Shown: positions 7,822-17,520, counted from the first letter of the stretch. The stretch is DNA of 64,000 bases from Bog-473 sp963828505 (GCA_963828505.1 CAWHFM010000007.1:434001-498000), one strand, 5' to 3'. Notes: a model not told the origin generated them from the sequence alone. Translations and numbers: made by a program.

Positions 7822-9564
7822 TCAGGCCGCGGCCGGCGCCGCGCCGGCGTGCACCGTGTCGGTGTCACGCCCGGACCGCATGACGCGTCCCGGGCGGGCT
7901 GCGGTGAAGGAGCCGTGACGGACGATCTCGGTCCCGTTAACCAGGACGTGCCCGACCCCACTGGCCTCCGCGTAGAGCCGGCTGGCACCGCCGGGCAGGT
8001 CGTCACGCGTCCGGACGGGGCCGTGGCCGATGGATGTCGGGTCGAAGACAACGACATCGGCGAACGCACCGGGCGCCAGCCGGCCACGGTCGCGCAGCCC
8101 GTAGAGGCGGGCCGGGACGTCGGTTAGCTGCCGCACGGCCTGCTCCCAGCTGAGGAGCCCGCGGGCGCGGACGCCGTCGCCCAGCATCGAGGTGGAGTAA
8201 ATGGCGCCGCACATGGTGTCGAGGTGGGCCCCGGCGTCGGATCCGCCGACGACGGCACGCGGGTCGAGCCACGCTCGGGCCCGCAGCGCCCAGTCCGCTT
8301 CGGACTCGCCGATGGGTGGGCGCAGGCCGGTGCGCAGCCGGTCCGCTACAACCACGTCGAGCAACGCGTCGAAGGGGGTGACGCCCCGCCGGCGCGCCAC
8401 CTCCCCCACAGTCACCCCGTCGAGGTCGGCGTTCTCCGGAGCGAAGGTCTCCTCGAAGACGAGGCGATCCCACACCGCGAGATGCCGGAGGATTCCGGCT
8501 TCGTCGGACTGAGCGCCGGCGTCGAGCCGGCGTCGCGTGTCTGGGTCCGACAGTGTGGCGATGCGCTCGTCGATCGGCAGGGCGAAGACCTCGCGCCAGC
8601 CGGGGAGGCCGTCGAGGATGGCACCGTGCTCGAAACTCAGACGCAACTGCATGGTGTGGGGCAACGTGAGCGCGACCACGGTCGCCCCTCGCTCGGAGGC
8701 GGCGGAGCCCGCGGCCAGCTGGCTCCACGCGCCCTCCGGATTCATGGCCGAGACTCCCAGCACGTTCCAGTTGACGGGACGATCGGCCAGGAGCGACATC
8801 GACGCGAGGAAGTCGACCTCCTCGTCCGTGAAGCCGTTGAGACAACCGGGAACGATGAGCTCGACCGTCGTGCCGTCGTGGTCGCGTACGGCCGAGGCGA
8901 GGCGCTCCATCTCGGCCCGCCCCGCAGCACGGGAGGGGACGGGACGCCCGTCCCCGTCGTTGTGCGTGTGGACCTGCGAGGTGGAGAACCCGAGCGCTCC
9001 GTCGGCCAGCGCGGCGTGGAGCGCCGCCTCCATGGCGTCGAGGTCGGCCGGCGTGGCCTCGTCACCGACGGCGCGCTCGCCCATCACCAGCCGGCGCAGC
9101 GTCGAGTGCCCGACCAAGAAGCCGGCGTTGACCGCGACCTTCCCGTCGAGCCGGTCCAGCCAGTCTCCGAAGGAGGTCCAGTCCCAGGGCAGCCCGGCTC
9201 GCAGCGCGGCCAGCGGCATCCCTTCGACCCGGGCCATCATCCGGGTGATGTAGTCCACCCCGTCGGGGACGAGCGGAGCCAGCGAGAACCCGCAGTTGCC
9301 ACCGAGGACGGTGGTCACCCCGTGGAGAGGTGACGGGCTGGCATCCGGGTCCCAGAAGAGCTGGGCGTCGTAGTGGGTGTGAAGGTCGACGAAGCCCGGT
9401 GCGACCAGCATGTCGCGGGCGTCGAGGACCACCGCCGCGTCGACCCGCGACGCGGCGTCGCGGCCGATGGCGACGACTCGCTCACCCTCGATGGCGACGT
9501 CGGCCCGCCTGGGCTCCGCGCCCGTGCCGTCGACGACGGTTCCGCCCCGGATGACGACGCTCAC
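7822..9564 (-). CDS. N-acyl-D-amino-acid deacylase-type amidohydrolase
   Basis: Metal-dependent hydrolase of 580 residues in the D-aminoacylase/dihydroorotase-like branch (amidohydrolase family 3). It has the N-terminal beta-sandwich strand VVIRGGTVVDGTG, the metal motif FVDLHTHYDAQLFWDP, HGVTTVLGGNCGFSLAP, then GGSDAGAHLDTMCG and the C-terminal sandwich half LAPGAFADVVVFDP. The GTG start overlaps the aldehyde dehydrogenase stop by 4 bases (GTGA), so the two are translationally coupled. In actinobacteria these proteins are common in catabolic clusters and often act on compounds other than N-acyl amino acids. True substrate is unknown. A paralogue lies at 22271. Confidence 0.85.
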   Translation of the reverse strand: MSVVIRGGTVVDGTGAEPRRADVAIEGERVVAIGRDAASRVDAAVVLDARDMLVAPGFVDLHTHYDAQLFWDPDASPSPLHGVTTVLGGNCGFSLAPLVPDGVDYITRMMARVEGMPLAALRAGLPWDWTSFGDWLDRLDGKVAVNAGFLVGHSTLRRLVMGERAVGDEATPADLDAMEAALHAALADGALGFSTSQVHTHNDGDGRPVPSRAAGRAEMERLASAVRDHDGTTVELIVPGCLNGFTDEEVDFLASMSLLADRPVNWNVLGVSAMNPEGAWSQLAAGSAASERGATVVALTLPHTMQLRLSFEHGAILDGLPGWREVFALPIDERIATLSDPDTRRRLDAGAQSDEAGILRHLAVWDRLVFEETFAPENADLDGVTVGEVARRRGVTPFDALLDVVVADRLRTGLRPPIGESEADWALRARAWLDPRAVVGGSDAGAHLDTMCGAIYSTSMLGDGVRARGLLSWEQAVRQLTDVPARLYGLRDRGRLAPGAFADVVVFDPTSIGHGPVRTRDDLPGGASRLYAEASGVGHVLVNGTEIVRHGSFTAARPGRVMRSGRDTDTVHAGAAPAAA

Positions 9565-11045
9565 GACGGCACCGACGGGACCGGCCGGCGCACCTGGACG
9601 CGCCGGCGGGCGAATGCCTGCATGCCCTCGGTCCCGAGCTCGAGGCCGAAGCCGGACTCCTTCCAGCCTCCCATGGGCGCGTACATGTCGATAGACGAGA
9701 TCCCGTGGGCGTTGACGAAGACAGTGCCGGCGGCGAGGCGGGTGACCACGTCGTCGGCCAGCGCCTCGTCGTTGCTCCACACCGACGCGCACAGCCCGTA
9801 TTCACTGTCGTTCGCTGCCGCGACGGCGTCGTCCAGGTCGTCGTAGGGGATCACCGGCAGCGCCGGCGCGAACTGCTCCTGGCGGACGATGCCCGATCGC
9901 GGCTCGGGAGCGACGACGAGCGCGGGCGAGACGAAATAGCCGCCCGACGCCGCGTCCTCCTCTCGCACCCGGCCCGGTCGCAGGACCGTCGCACCGCCTA
10001 CCGACGCGGCCGCCACCAAAGCTTCGACCCTGTCACGCGCCGAGGCGGTATGGACCGGACCCATGGTCACCTCCTCGGCCAAGCCGTCACCGACCAGCTC
10101 GTCGGCCAGGCGCGCCTCGAGGGCGTCCAGCGTCTCGCCGAGCCGGTCGCGGTGGACGTAGAGCCGCTTGATCGCCATGCAGACCTGTCCGCTCGTCACG
10201 AAGGCCGCCTCGACGATCCGCGAGGCGAGCTCGGCACTTGCTTCCATGTCCGGGGCCAGGATGGCGGGGTCGTTGCCACCGAGCTCCAAGACGACGGGCC
10301 GAGTGGTAGCAGCCAGGGCGGACATCACGGCCTGCCCGGTCGACGGGCCGCCGGTGAACGAGACCATGTCGACACCGCGGTGGGCGACGAGCGCCGCCCC
10401 GAGGGCGGCCGCTGGTCCATTCACGATGTTGAGCACCCCCGGCGGCAGCTCGCCCGCCATGGCGGCCGCCGCGAGCAGCACCGCGCCCGGACACGTGGGA
10501 GGTGCCTTCACCACGACCGTGTCGCCCGCCAGCAGCGCCGGGAGCACCTTGTTGCCCATGACGGAGACCGGCCAGTTGAACGGGAGGATCGCCGCCACCA
10601 CGCCGTGAGGCACCCACTCCAGGCGGGTCGCGCCGCCGCTCACCGTGCTCGGTGCGAGCGACGTGGCCACCAGGGGTGCGAAGGCCGAGGCCATGCCCCC
10701 GATGGTCGCCGTGTCGAAGACGGCCTCCAGGAGCGTCTTGCCGTGCTCTCGGGTGAGCAGGCGTGCCAGGTCGTGGGCCTCCACCGCCCGGGCCGCGGCG
10801 TTGCCCGCGGCCAGGACCTGCACCGCCCGCTGCTCCATGTCGAGCGCCGCCCAGGCGGTCTGGGCGCGGCGGGCCGAGGCGACGGCACGATCCAGCTGGG
10901 CCGGCGACGTCGACGGAGCCTCGAACACGACCTCGCCCGGCCGAGCGGGGTTCGTGACCGGATACGAAGGATCCTCCCCGGCCACGACATCGCCGTCGAT
11001 CAGCAGGCCCATGGCGGTCGTCACGGGCTCGGCGTGTGTGGTCAC
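9561..11045 (-). CDS. Aldehyde dehydrogenase
   Basis: NAD(P)-dependent aldehyde dehydrogenase of 494 residues from the GTG at 11045. An in-frame ATG 33 bases later is an alternative start. Conserved parts are the oxyanion Asn in FNWP (157-160), the cofactor loop FTGGPSTG (231-238), the general base Glu255 in LELGGNDP, and the catalytic Cys290 in SGQVCMAIKR. The C-terminus has PMGGWKESGFGLELG. It oxidises an aldehyde to the acid and is coupled to the following aminoacylase-type amidohydrolase. It is divergent from an ACMSD-type amidohydrolase across a 140-bp region that carries a weak palindromic operator candidate. Confidence 0.92.
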   Translation of the reverse strand: MTTHAEPVTTAMGLLIDGDVVAGEDPSYPVTNPARPGEVVFEAPSTSPAQLDRAVASARRAQTAWAALDMEQRAVQVLAAGNAAARAVEAHDLARLLTREHGKTLLEAVFDTATIGGMASAFAPLVATSLAPSTVSGGATRLEWVPHGVVAAILPFNWPVSVMGNKVLPALLAGDTVVVKAPPTCPGAVLLAAAAMAGELPPGVLNIVNGPAAALGAALVAHRGVDMVSFTGGPSTGQAVMSALAATTRPVVLELGGNDPAILAPDMEASAELASRIVEAAFVTSGQVCMAIKRLYVHRDRLGETLDALEARLADELVGDGLAEEVTMGPVHTASARDRVEALVAAASVGGATVLRPGRVREEDAASGGYFVSPALVVAPEPRSGIVRQEQFAPALPVIPYDDLDDAVAAANDSEYGLCASVWSNDEALADDVVTRLAAGTVFVNAHGISSIDMYAPMGGWKESGFGLELGTEGMQAFARRRVQVRRPVPSVPS

Positions 11046-11098
11046 GACACCCCCTGAAGCTGGTGCGGAAGGGTCCTCCCCGCCCGACGGTCGAACCC

Positions 11099-11112
11099 TG
11101 ACGATAGTGTCA
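11099..11112. promoter_or_regulatory. Candidate operator, TGACAC-N2-GTGTCA type (weak)
   Basis: TGACGA-TA-GTGTCA keeps one perfect half-site, with two changes in the other. It sits between the divergent aldehyde dehydrogenase (54 bp away) and the amidohydrolase (74 bp away). Confidence 0.3.
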
Positions 11113-11185
11113 CCTTTTCGTGGGAACCGCCGAGCCGCGAGGCGGGGTGACGCTGCTGCCCGATCCCGAGCCCAGGGAGATCCTG

Positions 11186-12343
11186 ATGCCCGTGATCTCC
11201 GTCGACGACCATCTGATCGAACCGCCCGATCTCTTCGAGGGGCGCCTCCCGGCGGGCTTGCAGGAGGGCGCGCCCCGGGTCGTCGAGGAGGAGGACGGGA
11301 CCCAGGCCTGGGTGTTCGAAGGCCGGATGTACCCCAACGTCGGGCTGAACGCGGTCGTGGGCCGGCCCACCGACGAGTGGAGCATGGACCCGGCCCGATT
11401 CGACGAGATGCGTCCGGGCTGCTTCGACATCGAGGCGCGGGTGGCCGATATGGACCGGGCCGGCGTGTGGGCGTCGCTCTGCTTCCCGTCGCTGGTCTCG
11501 GGCTTCTGCGGAGCGGTGTACTCACGCGCCAGCGACGGTGCGCTCGGCCTGGCGTGCCTGCGCGCGTTCAACGACTGGCACCTGAGTGCCTGGGCGGGAC
11601 CGCATCCCGAACGGATCATTCCGCTGCAGCTGCCGTGGCTGGCCGACGTCGGGGTGGCGGCGGCGGAGCTGCGGATCAACGCCGCCCGCGGGTTCAAGGC
11701 GGTGAGCTTCCCCGAGTTCCCGGCCCAGCTCGGCTTGCCCTCCATCTTCAGCGGGCAGTGGGATCCCTTCTTCGCCGCCTGTGCGGACACGGGCACCGTG
11801 GTGTGCCTGCACACCGGGGCGTCGGCCTGGGCGCCGCTGCCGTCGCCCGACCCGCCGTTCGAATTGCTGCCGACCCTGTTCCCGGTCAACGCCCTCCTGG
11901 CCGCCGGCGAGTGGCTGTGGTCCGGCGTGCCCCTGCGGTTCCCCGAACTCAAGATCGCGCTGTCGGAAGGCGGCATCGGCTGGGTCCCCATGCTCATGGA
12001 CCGGGCCGACTACGTCGTCGGCCACTCCGCATCCGGTCGCGAGAGCACCGCCTGGCCCACCACGTTGTTGCCGAGCGAGATACTACGGCGCAACTTCTGG
12101 TTCTGCTCCATCGACGACCCCTCGGCCGTGGTGCAGCGCCATGTGATCGGCGTCGACCACATCATGGTGGAGAGCGACTACCCCCATGCCGACTCGACGT
12201 GGCCCGACACCCAGCGCGTGCTGGAGCGGACCTGGGGCGCGCTGCCCGAGGACGAGCTTCGCGCCGTGGCCGGCGGGAACGCCGCCGCGCTCTTCCGCCA
12301 CCCGCTCCCTGAGCGCGACGACTGGCGCTCGCCGGTGGAGTGA
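11186..12343 (+). CDS. Metal-dependent amidohydrolase (ACMSD/amidohydrolase-2 type)
   Basis: TIM-barrel hydrolase or decarboxylase of 385 residues. The start ATG at 11186 follows AGGGAGA. Instead of the classical HxH it begins ISVDDHLIEPPDLF, the form seen in actinobacterial members. It then has LHTGASAW (third ligand His), LSEGGIGWVPMLMDRADY and a final acidic metal/proton residue in VESDYPHADSTWP. It closely resembles the enzyme at 60333 and is coupled by a GTGA overlap to the related gene at 12340. Family members cleave C-C or C-N bonds of ring-derived acids. The exact substrate cannot be read from sequence. Confidence 0.85.
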   Translation: MPVISVDDHLIEPPDLFEGRLPAGLQEGAPRVVEEEDGTQAWVFEGRMYPNVGLNAVVGRPTDEWSMDPARFDEMRPGCFDIEARVADMDRAGVWASLCFPSLVSGFCGAVYSRASDGALGLACLRAFNDWHLSAWAGPHPERIIPLQLPWLADVGVAAAELRINAARGFKAVSFPEFPAQLGLPSIFSGQWDPFFAACADTGTVVCLHTGASAWAPLPSPDPPFELLPTLFPVNALLAAGEWLWSGVPLRFPELKIALSEGGIGWVPMLMDRADYVVGHSASGRESTAWPTTLLPSEILRRNFWFCSIDDPSAVVQRHVIGVDHIMVESDYPHADSTWPDTQRVLERTWGALPEDELRAVAGGNAAALFRHPLPERDDWRSPVE

Positions 12344-13851
12344 CAGGCCCGGCCGTGCCACTCGCCCCGCGCTGCGGGCCGATCGTCGACGCCGACGGCC
12401 ACGTCGTCGAGCCCGTGGCGGCGTGGGCGGGATTGCCCGACCGCTGCCGACCCACCATTGAGCGGGACCCGAACGGCTACGAGCACGTCACCGTCGACGG
12501 GACCGAAATCCTCGCCGTGCCGCTCGGTACCCTGGCCCGGCCGGGCTCGAGGTTCGACGACCCTTCGGAGTTCCGGCCGCTCGCCGAGGCCCAGCCGGGC
12601 GGGGCGGACCCCGTGGCGCGACTGGCCGACATGGACACCGAGGGCATCGACCAGGCCGTGCTGTACCCGACCATCGGGCTGTACTTCAGCGCGGTCCCCG
12701 ACCCCCCGACCGCGGTGCGCCTCGCCGCGGCCTACAACGACTGGCTGGCCGGCTATTGCGGTGCAGGGCCGCGACGGCTGTTCGGGGCGGCCATGCTTCC
12801 GCTCCAGGACCCGCCGGCCGCGGCGCACGAGCTGCGGCGGGCCGTGGGCGAGCTGGGGTTCGTCGCCGGTTTCGTCCGACCCAACCCGTGCTTGGGCCGA
12901 TCGCTGTGCCACCGGGCGTACGAACCGCTGTGGGAGGCGGCCGAGGATCTCGGCGTGCCGATCGGGATCCACGAGGGCAGTTCGGTCATCGTCCCGACTC
13001 TCGCCGCCGACCGTCCGTTCAATCCCCTCGTGTTGCACGCCCTGTCGCATCCGTTCGAGGAGATGCTCGCCTGCGCGGAGCTCATCGCCTTCGGCGTGCT
13101 GGAACGCCACCCCGCGCTGCGCTGTGTCTTCTTGGAGTCCTCAGGCGGATGGGTGCCCTTCTGGCTCGAACGCCTCGATGAGCAGGTGGCCTCGTTCGGG
13201 GGCTACTGCCCCGACATGGCGCTCAGACCGTCGGAGTACTTCGCCCGGCAGTGCGCGGTCAGCTTCGAAGTCGACGAGCGCACCCTGCCCGCGCTGGCGC
13301 CCTTCGTCGGAGCGGAACGCATCGTGTGGGGAAGCGACTACCCCCACCACGACGCGACCTTCCCCGGAGCGGTCGAGGCCATCCGCGCCACCGTGGCACC
13401 GTGCCCGACGGCCACCCAGGCCCGCGTGCTCGGCCTGAATGCCCGGCAGCTCTACGGCCTCCCCTCACGTCGCACCGGCCCGGCCGGGCTGGTGGACGAC
13501 TACTTCGCCGCCGTCACGGCGCGCGACCCTGCGTTGCTCGCCCGGGTCTTCGCAGCCGGGGCCGTCCTCGACGTCGACGGCGAAACGCGTGTCGGGCTCG
13601 ACTCCGTGCTGGCCTACTACACAGAGCACACCTTCACCTACGACGACTTCCGGCCCAACCCGGGCGAGCTGCAGGTCGAGGGGGCCTCGGTGGCGGTGGA
13701 GATCGAGGTACACCTCGGTGGAAGCGATTCCGTGGTGCGCGACGTGTTCGAGACCGCAGGCGACCGGATCACCGCGGTGCAGGTGCGCGGTTTCGAGAGC
13801 GCGCTCCGCACCGCGGCAACGCCGGTGCGCGGCGACGGACGCTCCAGCTAG
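12340..13851 (+). CDS. Amidohydrolase with C-terminal SnoaL-like domain
   Basis: Two-domain protein of 503 residues. Residues ~1-375 form an amidohydrolase-2 barrel: VDADGHVVEP at the start, GIHEGSSV, LESSGGWVPFWLERLDEQ, and the acidic ligand in IVWGSDYPHHDATFPG. Residues ~383-490 look like a SnoaL/NTF2-type cone fold: LVDDYFAAVTARDPALL, VDGETRVGLDSVLAYYTEH, then alternating strands ending VQVRGFESAL. The fusion is contained in one frame with no break. Its GTG start overlaps the preceding amidohydrolase. The SnoaL part may shape or extend the active site, or act on the barrel product. Its 3' end overlaps the convergent DUF1254 gene by 4 bases. Confidence 0.8.
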   Translation: MTGPAVPLAPRCGPIVDADGHVVEPVAAWAGLPDRCRPTIERDPNGYEHVTVDGTEILAVPLGTLARPGSRFDDPSEFRPLAEAQPGGADPVARLADMDTEGIDQAVLYPTIGLYFSAVPDPPTAVRLAAAYNDWLAGYCGAGPRRLFGAAMLPLQDPPAAAHELRRAVGELGFVAGFVRPNPCLGRSLCHRAYEPLWEAAEDLGVPIGIHEGSSVIVPTLAADRPFNPLVLHALSHPFEEMLACAELIAFGVLERHPALRCVFLESSGGWVPFWLERLDEQVASFGGYCPDMALRPSEYFARQCAVSFEVDERTLPALAPFVGAERIVWGSDYPHHDATFPGAVEAIRATVAPCPTATQARVLGLNARQLYGLPSRRTGPAGLVDDYFAAVTARDPALLARVFAAGAVLDVDGETRVGLDSVLAYYTEHTFTYDDFRPNPGELQVEGASVAVEIEVHLGGSDSVVRDVFETAGDRITAVQVRGFESALRTAATPVRGDGRSS

Positions 13852-15225
13852 AGAGGGCTACGCTCGACCTCGAAGTCGGGAAGTTGCAGCTCCGTCGATG
13901 CGGCTTGCTCGGGTCGTAGTAGGATAGACGACAGCTGTGGGGGTGTTGGCATCGTTGGGTGCGTGGGAGGTGGGCGAAACGCACTCGATCGGTCTCGTCG
14001 GTGAGATCAGGAAAATCGAAGAGGGCAGACTGCCTTCTCTGATCTGTTCGGATTTGGCTGCGAGTTCGTGCGTCGTAGACGGCAATGGACCAGAACAGCT
14101 TGCCGGCACAGGCAGCGGTACTCGAGGGTGTAGCTCTTGCCACCGTCGAGATACGAACCGCTGCTGTCCGGAGACCGAGCCAGTAGAGCGACCCGGCATG
14201 GTGTTCCGGAACATCGCCGGTGACGATCCGATGGCCTGGAAGTACCACTTGTCCCGCGCCTCGGTGTCCATGGAGTTCGTGGCGTCGAAGTCCCCGTCGA
14301 ACCGAAGCGCTGCCCACTCCCAGTGACGACCGGGCCAGACCACCCGATCGGGTCGGCGGTCGGCGAAGGACTCCACCCGCATCTGTGCATTGCCCATGAG
14401 TGCCGCGCGCTCGAGGATGGCCTGCATCCGTGCATCGGGCGCAAACGGCTTGCCCTTCTCGATTCCGAGTGCCGCCAACTCGCCATAGCTCGCCCGGTAG
14501 CCCTCGTACGGAGGCTCGGTGTCGACCACTTCGTGGAGGGCCTCCCAGAAGCCGATGTTGTCCTCCCAGCGTTCAGGCGTCGTGTCCTGGGGGTAGGGGG
14601 TCAGGTCGAGCCAGGCGGATCGCTCCAGCCTTCGGTGGGATTGAGCGGGTGCACGGCGACCGTCTTCAGACGTTCGTTCGCCGCATCGACATCTCCCCCG
14701 ATCGGCAGCGCCCGGATCCCGGCGATGACCCGGAACGTCGTGGCCCGCCCGGTGAAGTAGTCCTCAGGAACTACGCCGTCATAGCCTGGTGGCAGCAGCA
14801 GGTGCCTTCCACCGTTCCCGGCGTCCGGACCCGGGAGGCCCATGTCGAGAATCCAGCGCTGGTTCAGGTCCATCGCGATAAAAGCAGATGAGCGGTCCGG
14901 GTGGAAGCTCTATCACCATCGGGCCAGAACGAAGGTCGAGCAACAGCGGGGCATACGGCGTGTCCGAGTTCAGTGTCAACCCGAGGTGCCTGGGTCGGCC
15001 GTCGAGCGTTGCGAAGACCCGATTCTCCGTCACCCCGACCGAGGTGTTCCCTTTGAAGATCGCCAAACCCGAAACACTCGGATAGAAGAACCGGTAGCAC
15101 TGGACGGCCCGGTTCAGGTCGGCATCGTCGTAGGCCCGCTGAATCGTCTCTGCTGTCGGGTAGCCGCCAACGAACGTGTAGCTCTCCGGGGAACCGGCCA
15201 TCGCTTTCTCCTCGTCTTCGGTCAC
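13848..15225 (-). pseudogene. DUF1254/DUF1214-domain protein, multiply frameshifted
   Basis: The minus strand contains a nearly end-to-end DUF1254-DUF1214 protein spread over all three frames. The N-terminus at 15225 reads through GYPTAETIQRAYDDADLNRA and NSDTPYAPLLLDLRSGPMVIE. Then come ILDMGLPGPD, VDTEPPYEGYRASYGELAALG, GSLYWLGL, SYLDGGKSYTL, KLFWSIAVYDARTRSQIRTD, and a final ELQLPDFEVERSPL with TAG at 13850-13848. At least five frame changes occur, near 14880 (an extra T in a T run), 14610, 14165, 14120 and 13890. A segment before the last motif is short or unrecognisable. Function of the family is unknown. No signal peptide is seen here. Real decay and sequencing error cannot be separated. 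Confidence 0.7.
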
Positions 15226-15240
15226 GACGACTTCATCGTG

Positions 15241-15723
15241 TCAGCGTCCGGCTTCGTCAACCAGTGTGGTCAGAAACTCGGGCACACGCCCGGCACCGAA
15301 GTCGAAGACCCTGGCCCAGGTCGGCATGATGGTGATGCGGGCCATCTCCGGGTAGACAGCCCGGACTTGCGCTTCGAAGTCGGCCAGTCGTGACCCATCC
15401 ATGCCTTTTGCTGAGGCTTTGATGTATTCCGGAGGTATGCCCGGGACGATTTCGGTGCTGGTCACGCCACGAACCGAGAGAACCTTCGCCGGAGGTCCGA
15501 GGACGTCCACAGTGAACGCCACCTCGGGATGAGCCTCCAGCGCGTGGACCTTCGGGGACGTCGTCGCTGTGCACACCACGATGGCCTCTCCGTTCCAATA
15601 GAACCCGATCGGGATCACCCGTGGAACACCGTCCGGACCGTTGTAGGCCAGGTGACCAACGGCGCAGTCGAGCAGCTCCTGAGCCGTTGGGTCCTTCAGT
15701 TCCTTGGCTAGCGCAGACCCCAT
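15241..15723 (-). CDS. Pyridoxamine 5'-phosphate oxidase-family protein
   Basis: Split-barrel flavin-binding protein of 160 residues from the ATG at 15723. An ATG 39 bases upstream lacks a good ribosome site, while GGAG lies about 12 bases before 15723. Diagnostic segments are the barrel start LLDCAVGHLAYNGPDGVPRVIPIGF and ALEAHPEVAFTVDVLG, then a C-terminal helix. Members bind FMN, F420 or haem and reduce or oxidise small molecules. The lack of a strong cofactor motif prevents a finer call. It is divergent from the nitroreductase, another flavin protein. Confidence 0.75.
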   Translation of the reverse strand: MGSALAKELKDPTAQELLDCAVGHLAYNGPDGVPRVIPIGFYWNGEAIVVCTATTSPKVHALEAHPEVAFTVDVLGPPAKVLSVRGVTSTEIVPGIPPEYIKASAKGMDGSRLADFEAQVRAVYPEMARITIMPTWARVFDFGAGRVPEFLTTLVDEAGR

Positions 15724-15867
15724 GCTCGGCCCATTCTCCGGAACGGGCCAACTGGAAATCATGGCATCAGGACCGCGGGCCGGGATTCATCGGCGCATCG
15801 GCCACCACCGTCACTTCGCCGGGGTGGGGCGTTCCACCCCGGAGAGTGGGCCGGTACGGTGCCGGCC

Positions 15868-16466
15868 ATGGATTTCCAATATGTCGTCCTGCGAAGGCGG
15901 ATGGTGCGAGAATTCTCGGACGAACCTGTCGCCGCCCTCTTCTCGACCAGCTCATGGCGAACGCGACCCGCGGACCATCGGCCGGGTACAGCCAGGGGTT
16001 CGCCTTTGTCGTCGTGACCGACCCGGGGCAGCGGCAACTGTTCTGGGAAACGACCAGTGGTCCGGCGTGGCGAGGCGAGTCCGAGTCCGTGTCGCTGACG
16101 CGAGCGCCGGTGGTGATCATCCCGCTCGCCCACAAGCAGGCCTATCTCGACCGCTACGCGCTCCCTGACAAGGCTCACACCCCACTGGCGAGCGAGGCGC
16201 ATTGGCCGGTGCCCTATTGGGATATCGACACGGGTTTCGGCGTCATGTTGATCCTGCTCACCGCGGTCGACCTTGGTCTCGGCGCCTTGTTCTTCGGGAT
16301 ATTCCAGGGTCAGAGAGCCCTCATGGATTCCCTCGGCGTGCCCGAGGGCTACCGGCCCATCGGTGCCATTGCCGTTGGGCACCCCGTGCCCGGCGAGCGC
16401 TCCCGGCCTGAGCTGCCGACAGGCCGTCGCCCCCTCGAGGACGTCGTCAGGTGGGAGCACTGGTGA
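15868..16466 (+). CDS. Nitroreductase-family FMN oxidoreductase (frameshifted)
   Basis: Reads MDFQYVVLRRRMVREFSDEPV at the start ATG, then shifts frame near 15930-15940 into LLDQLMANATRGPSAGYSQG and on to VVVTD, YWDIDTGFGVMLILLTAVDLGLG and a C-terminal GYRPIGAIAVGHP. The total is about 199 codons, which fits the family. The N-terminal RRRMVR/F and the ATRGPSAGxSQG loop bind FMN phosphate. The net length error equals a loss of one base or a gain of two, unlike the +1 errors elsewhere. Family members use NAD(P)H or F420H2 to reduce nitro groups, quinones or enones. Confidence 0.75.
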
Positions 16467-16655
16467 CAACGGAGCTGACTTAGCCCACGAGCTCCGCCAT
16501 CAGACTCCGTTCGTCGGCCGCTCCGCCCGAGGTTCGTGATCGACCGATCTCGATGCCGGGTTGGCGACCCACCTCTCGTCCTCACGCTTCAGGCGCAACG
16601 ACAGCCGATGGTGATGCCTCGGTAGCCTGAGCAGCCACAGAGAAAGGGTTCGACG

Positions 16656-17171
16656 ATGGCTGGACCGAACTGGGCCGAGCAAGTCACGGCGATCGCCACC
16701 GCCGTCGGTGCGCTGGGGCTGCTCGGCGCCCTCGGCGCTGCCGCGTTTGCGGGTCAACAGGTCAAGGAAGCCAAGAAGGCAAGGGAATCCCAGATCGCGG
16801 CTGACTTCTTCCGTCGATGGAATGAGGACGCCCTGTTAGAGACACGTCGCCTCGTCGCGACGTTCGAAACGAAAGAAGAGCTGAGCGCGGCCTTCGGGGC
16901 CTTCATTGCGTCGAATGCGGATGAGGCCTACGTCTTGTACCGGGAGCTCGATTACTTCGAGCAGTTGGCCGCGCTCGAACACGTCGGTGCCTTCGACTTC
17001 GAACTGATCAAGTTGCTTCTCGGGCAAACATTGATCGCGCGCTGGGAAATGTGGCAGCCGTCGATAGAAGGCATGAGCGGCGTGGGTGGCTACCCCATGT
17101 TCGAGGTGCTGGTCGCGAAGATGAGGATCGCCCTGGCCTCGGCCGATACCCCCGTCGGCCGAACGGTTTGA
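16656..17171 (+). CDS. DUF4760-like membrane-anchored protein
   Basis: Protein of 171 residues with a single N-terminal transmembrane helix (about residues 9-36, Ala/Leu/Gly rich) followed by a charged linker (QQVKEAKKARESQ). A helical cytoplasmic domain carries FFRRWNEDALLETRR and YFEQLAALEHVGAFDFELIK. This layout matches small proteins annotated as DUF4760, whose function is not known. It stands alone with its own leader. No operon partner is evident. Confidence 0.6.
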   Translation: MAGPNWAEQVTAIATAVGALGLLGALGAAAFAGQQVKEAKKARESQIAADFFRRWNEDALLETRRLVATFETKEELSAAFGAFIASNADEAYVLYRELDYFEQLAALEHVGAFDFELIKLLLGQTLIARWEMWQPSIEGMSGVGGYPMFEVLVAKMRIALASADTPVGRTV

Positions 17172-17215
17172 ACCTGTCTGTCCGCGTTCGCCGCGTTGAG
17201 AGTGAGTCCACCGGT

Positions 17216-17389
17216 TCAAGGCCGAGACCACGTCAGTCGGTCGATGGTGGCGACGAACTGGTACATCCACGCCTCGAGCGGACCGTCGTCGACCAGGACG
17301 TAGAGTCCGCTCGTCTCCCGAATCTCGAGTCGCGGCGGAAATGTCTCCAGCCGGCTCGTGCAGGGACCCCCTTCACATCGGATGAACAT
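17216..17389 (-). CDS. Small conserved-looking hypothetical protein
   Basis: 57 residues from the ATG at 17389, beginning MFIRCEGGPCTSRLETFPP and containing LYVLVDDGPLEAWMYQFV. Two cysteines five residues apart near the start and a run of short beta strands give it a protein-like composition. An upstream in-frame ATG at 17512 would add 41 unlikely residues. I recall similar short actinobacterial proteins of unknown function but cannot name a family. Confidence 0.5.
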   Translation of the reverse strand: MFIRCEGGPCTSRLETFPPRLEIRETSGLYVLVDDGPLEAWMYQFVATIDRLTWSRP

Positions 17390-17520
17390 CCGATCGCCAG
17401 GTTGCTGTGGAGTATCCCTATACCATCCTTCTGAATGCTTTGAGTCCGAGTCCCCGCTCAACCCGTCGGACCCGACGTCCATGGTTCGACTGATGTTCGG
17501 TGCGATCCCCATCTCCGTGA

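Noticed and set aside
13858..14529. A 223-codon minus-strand reading as an intact gene
   Set aside because: It is only one frame of the DUF1254/1214 gene; its second half turns into Ser/Thr/Arg noise after the frame break.
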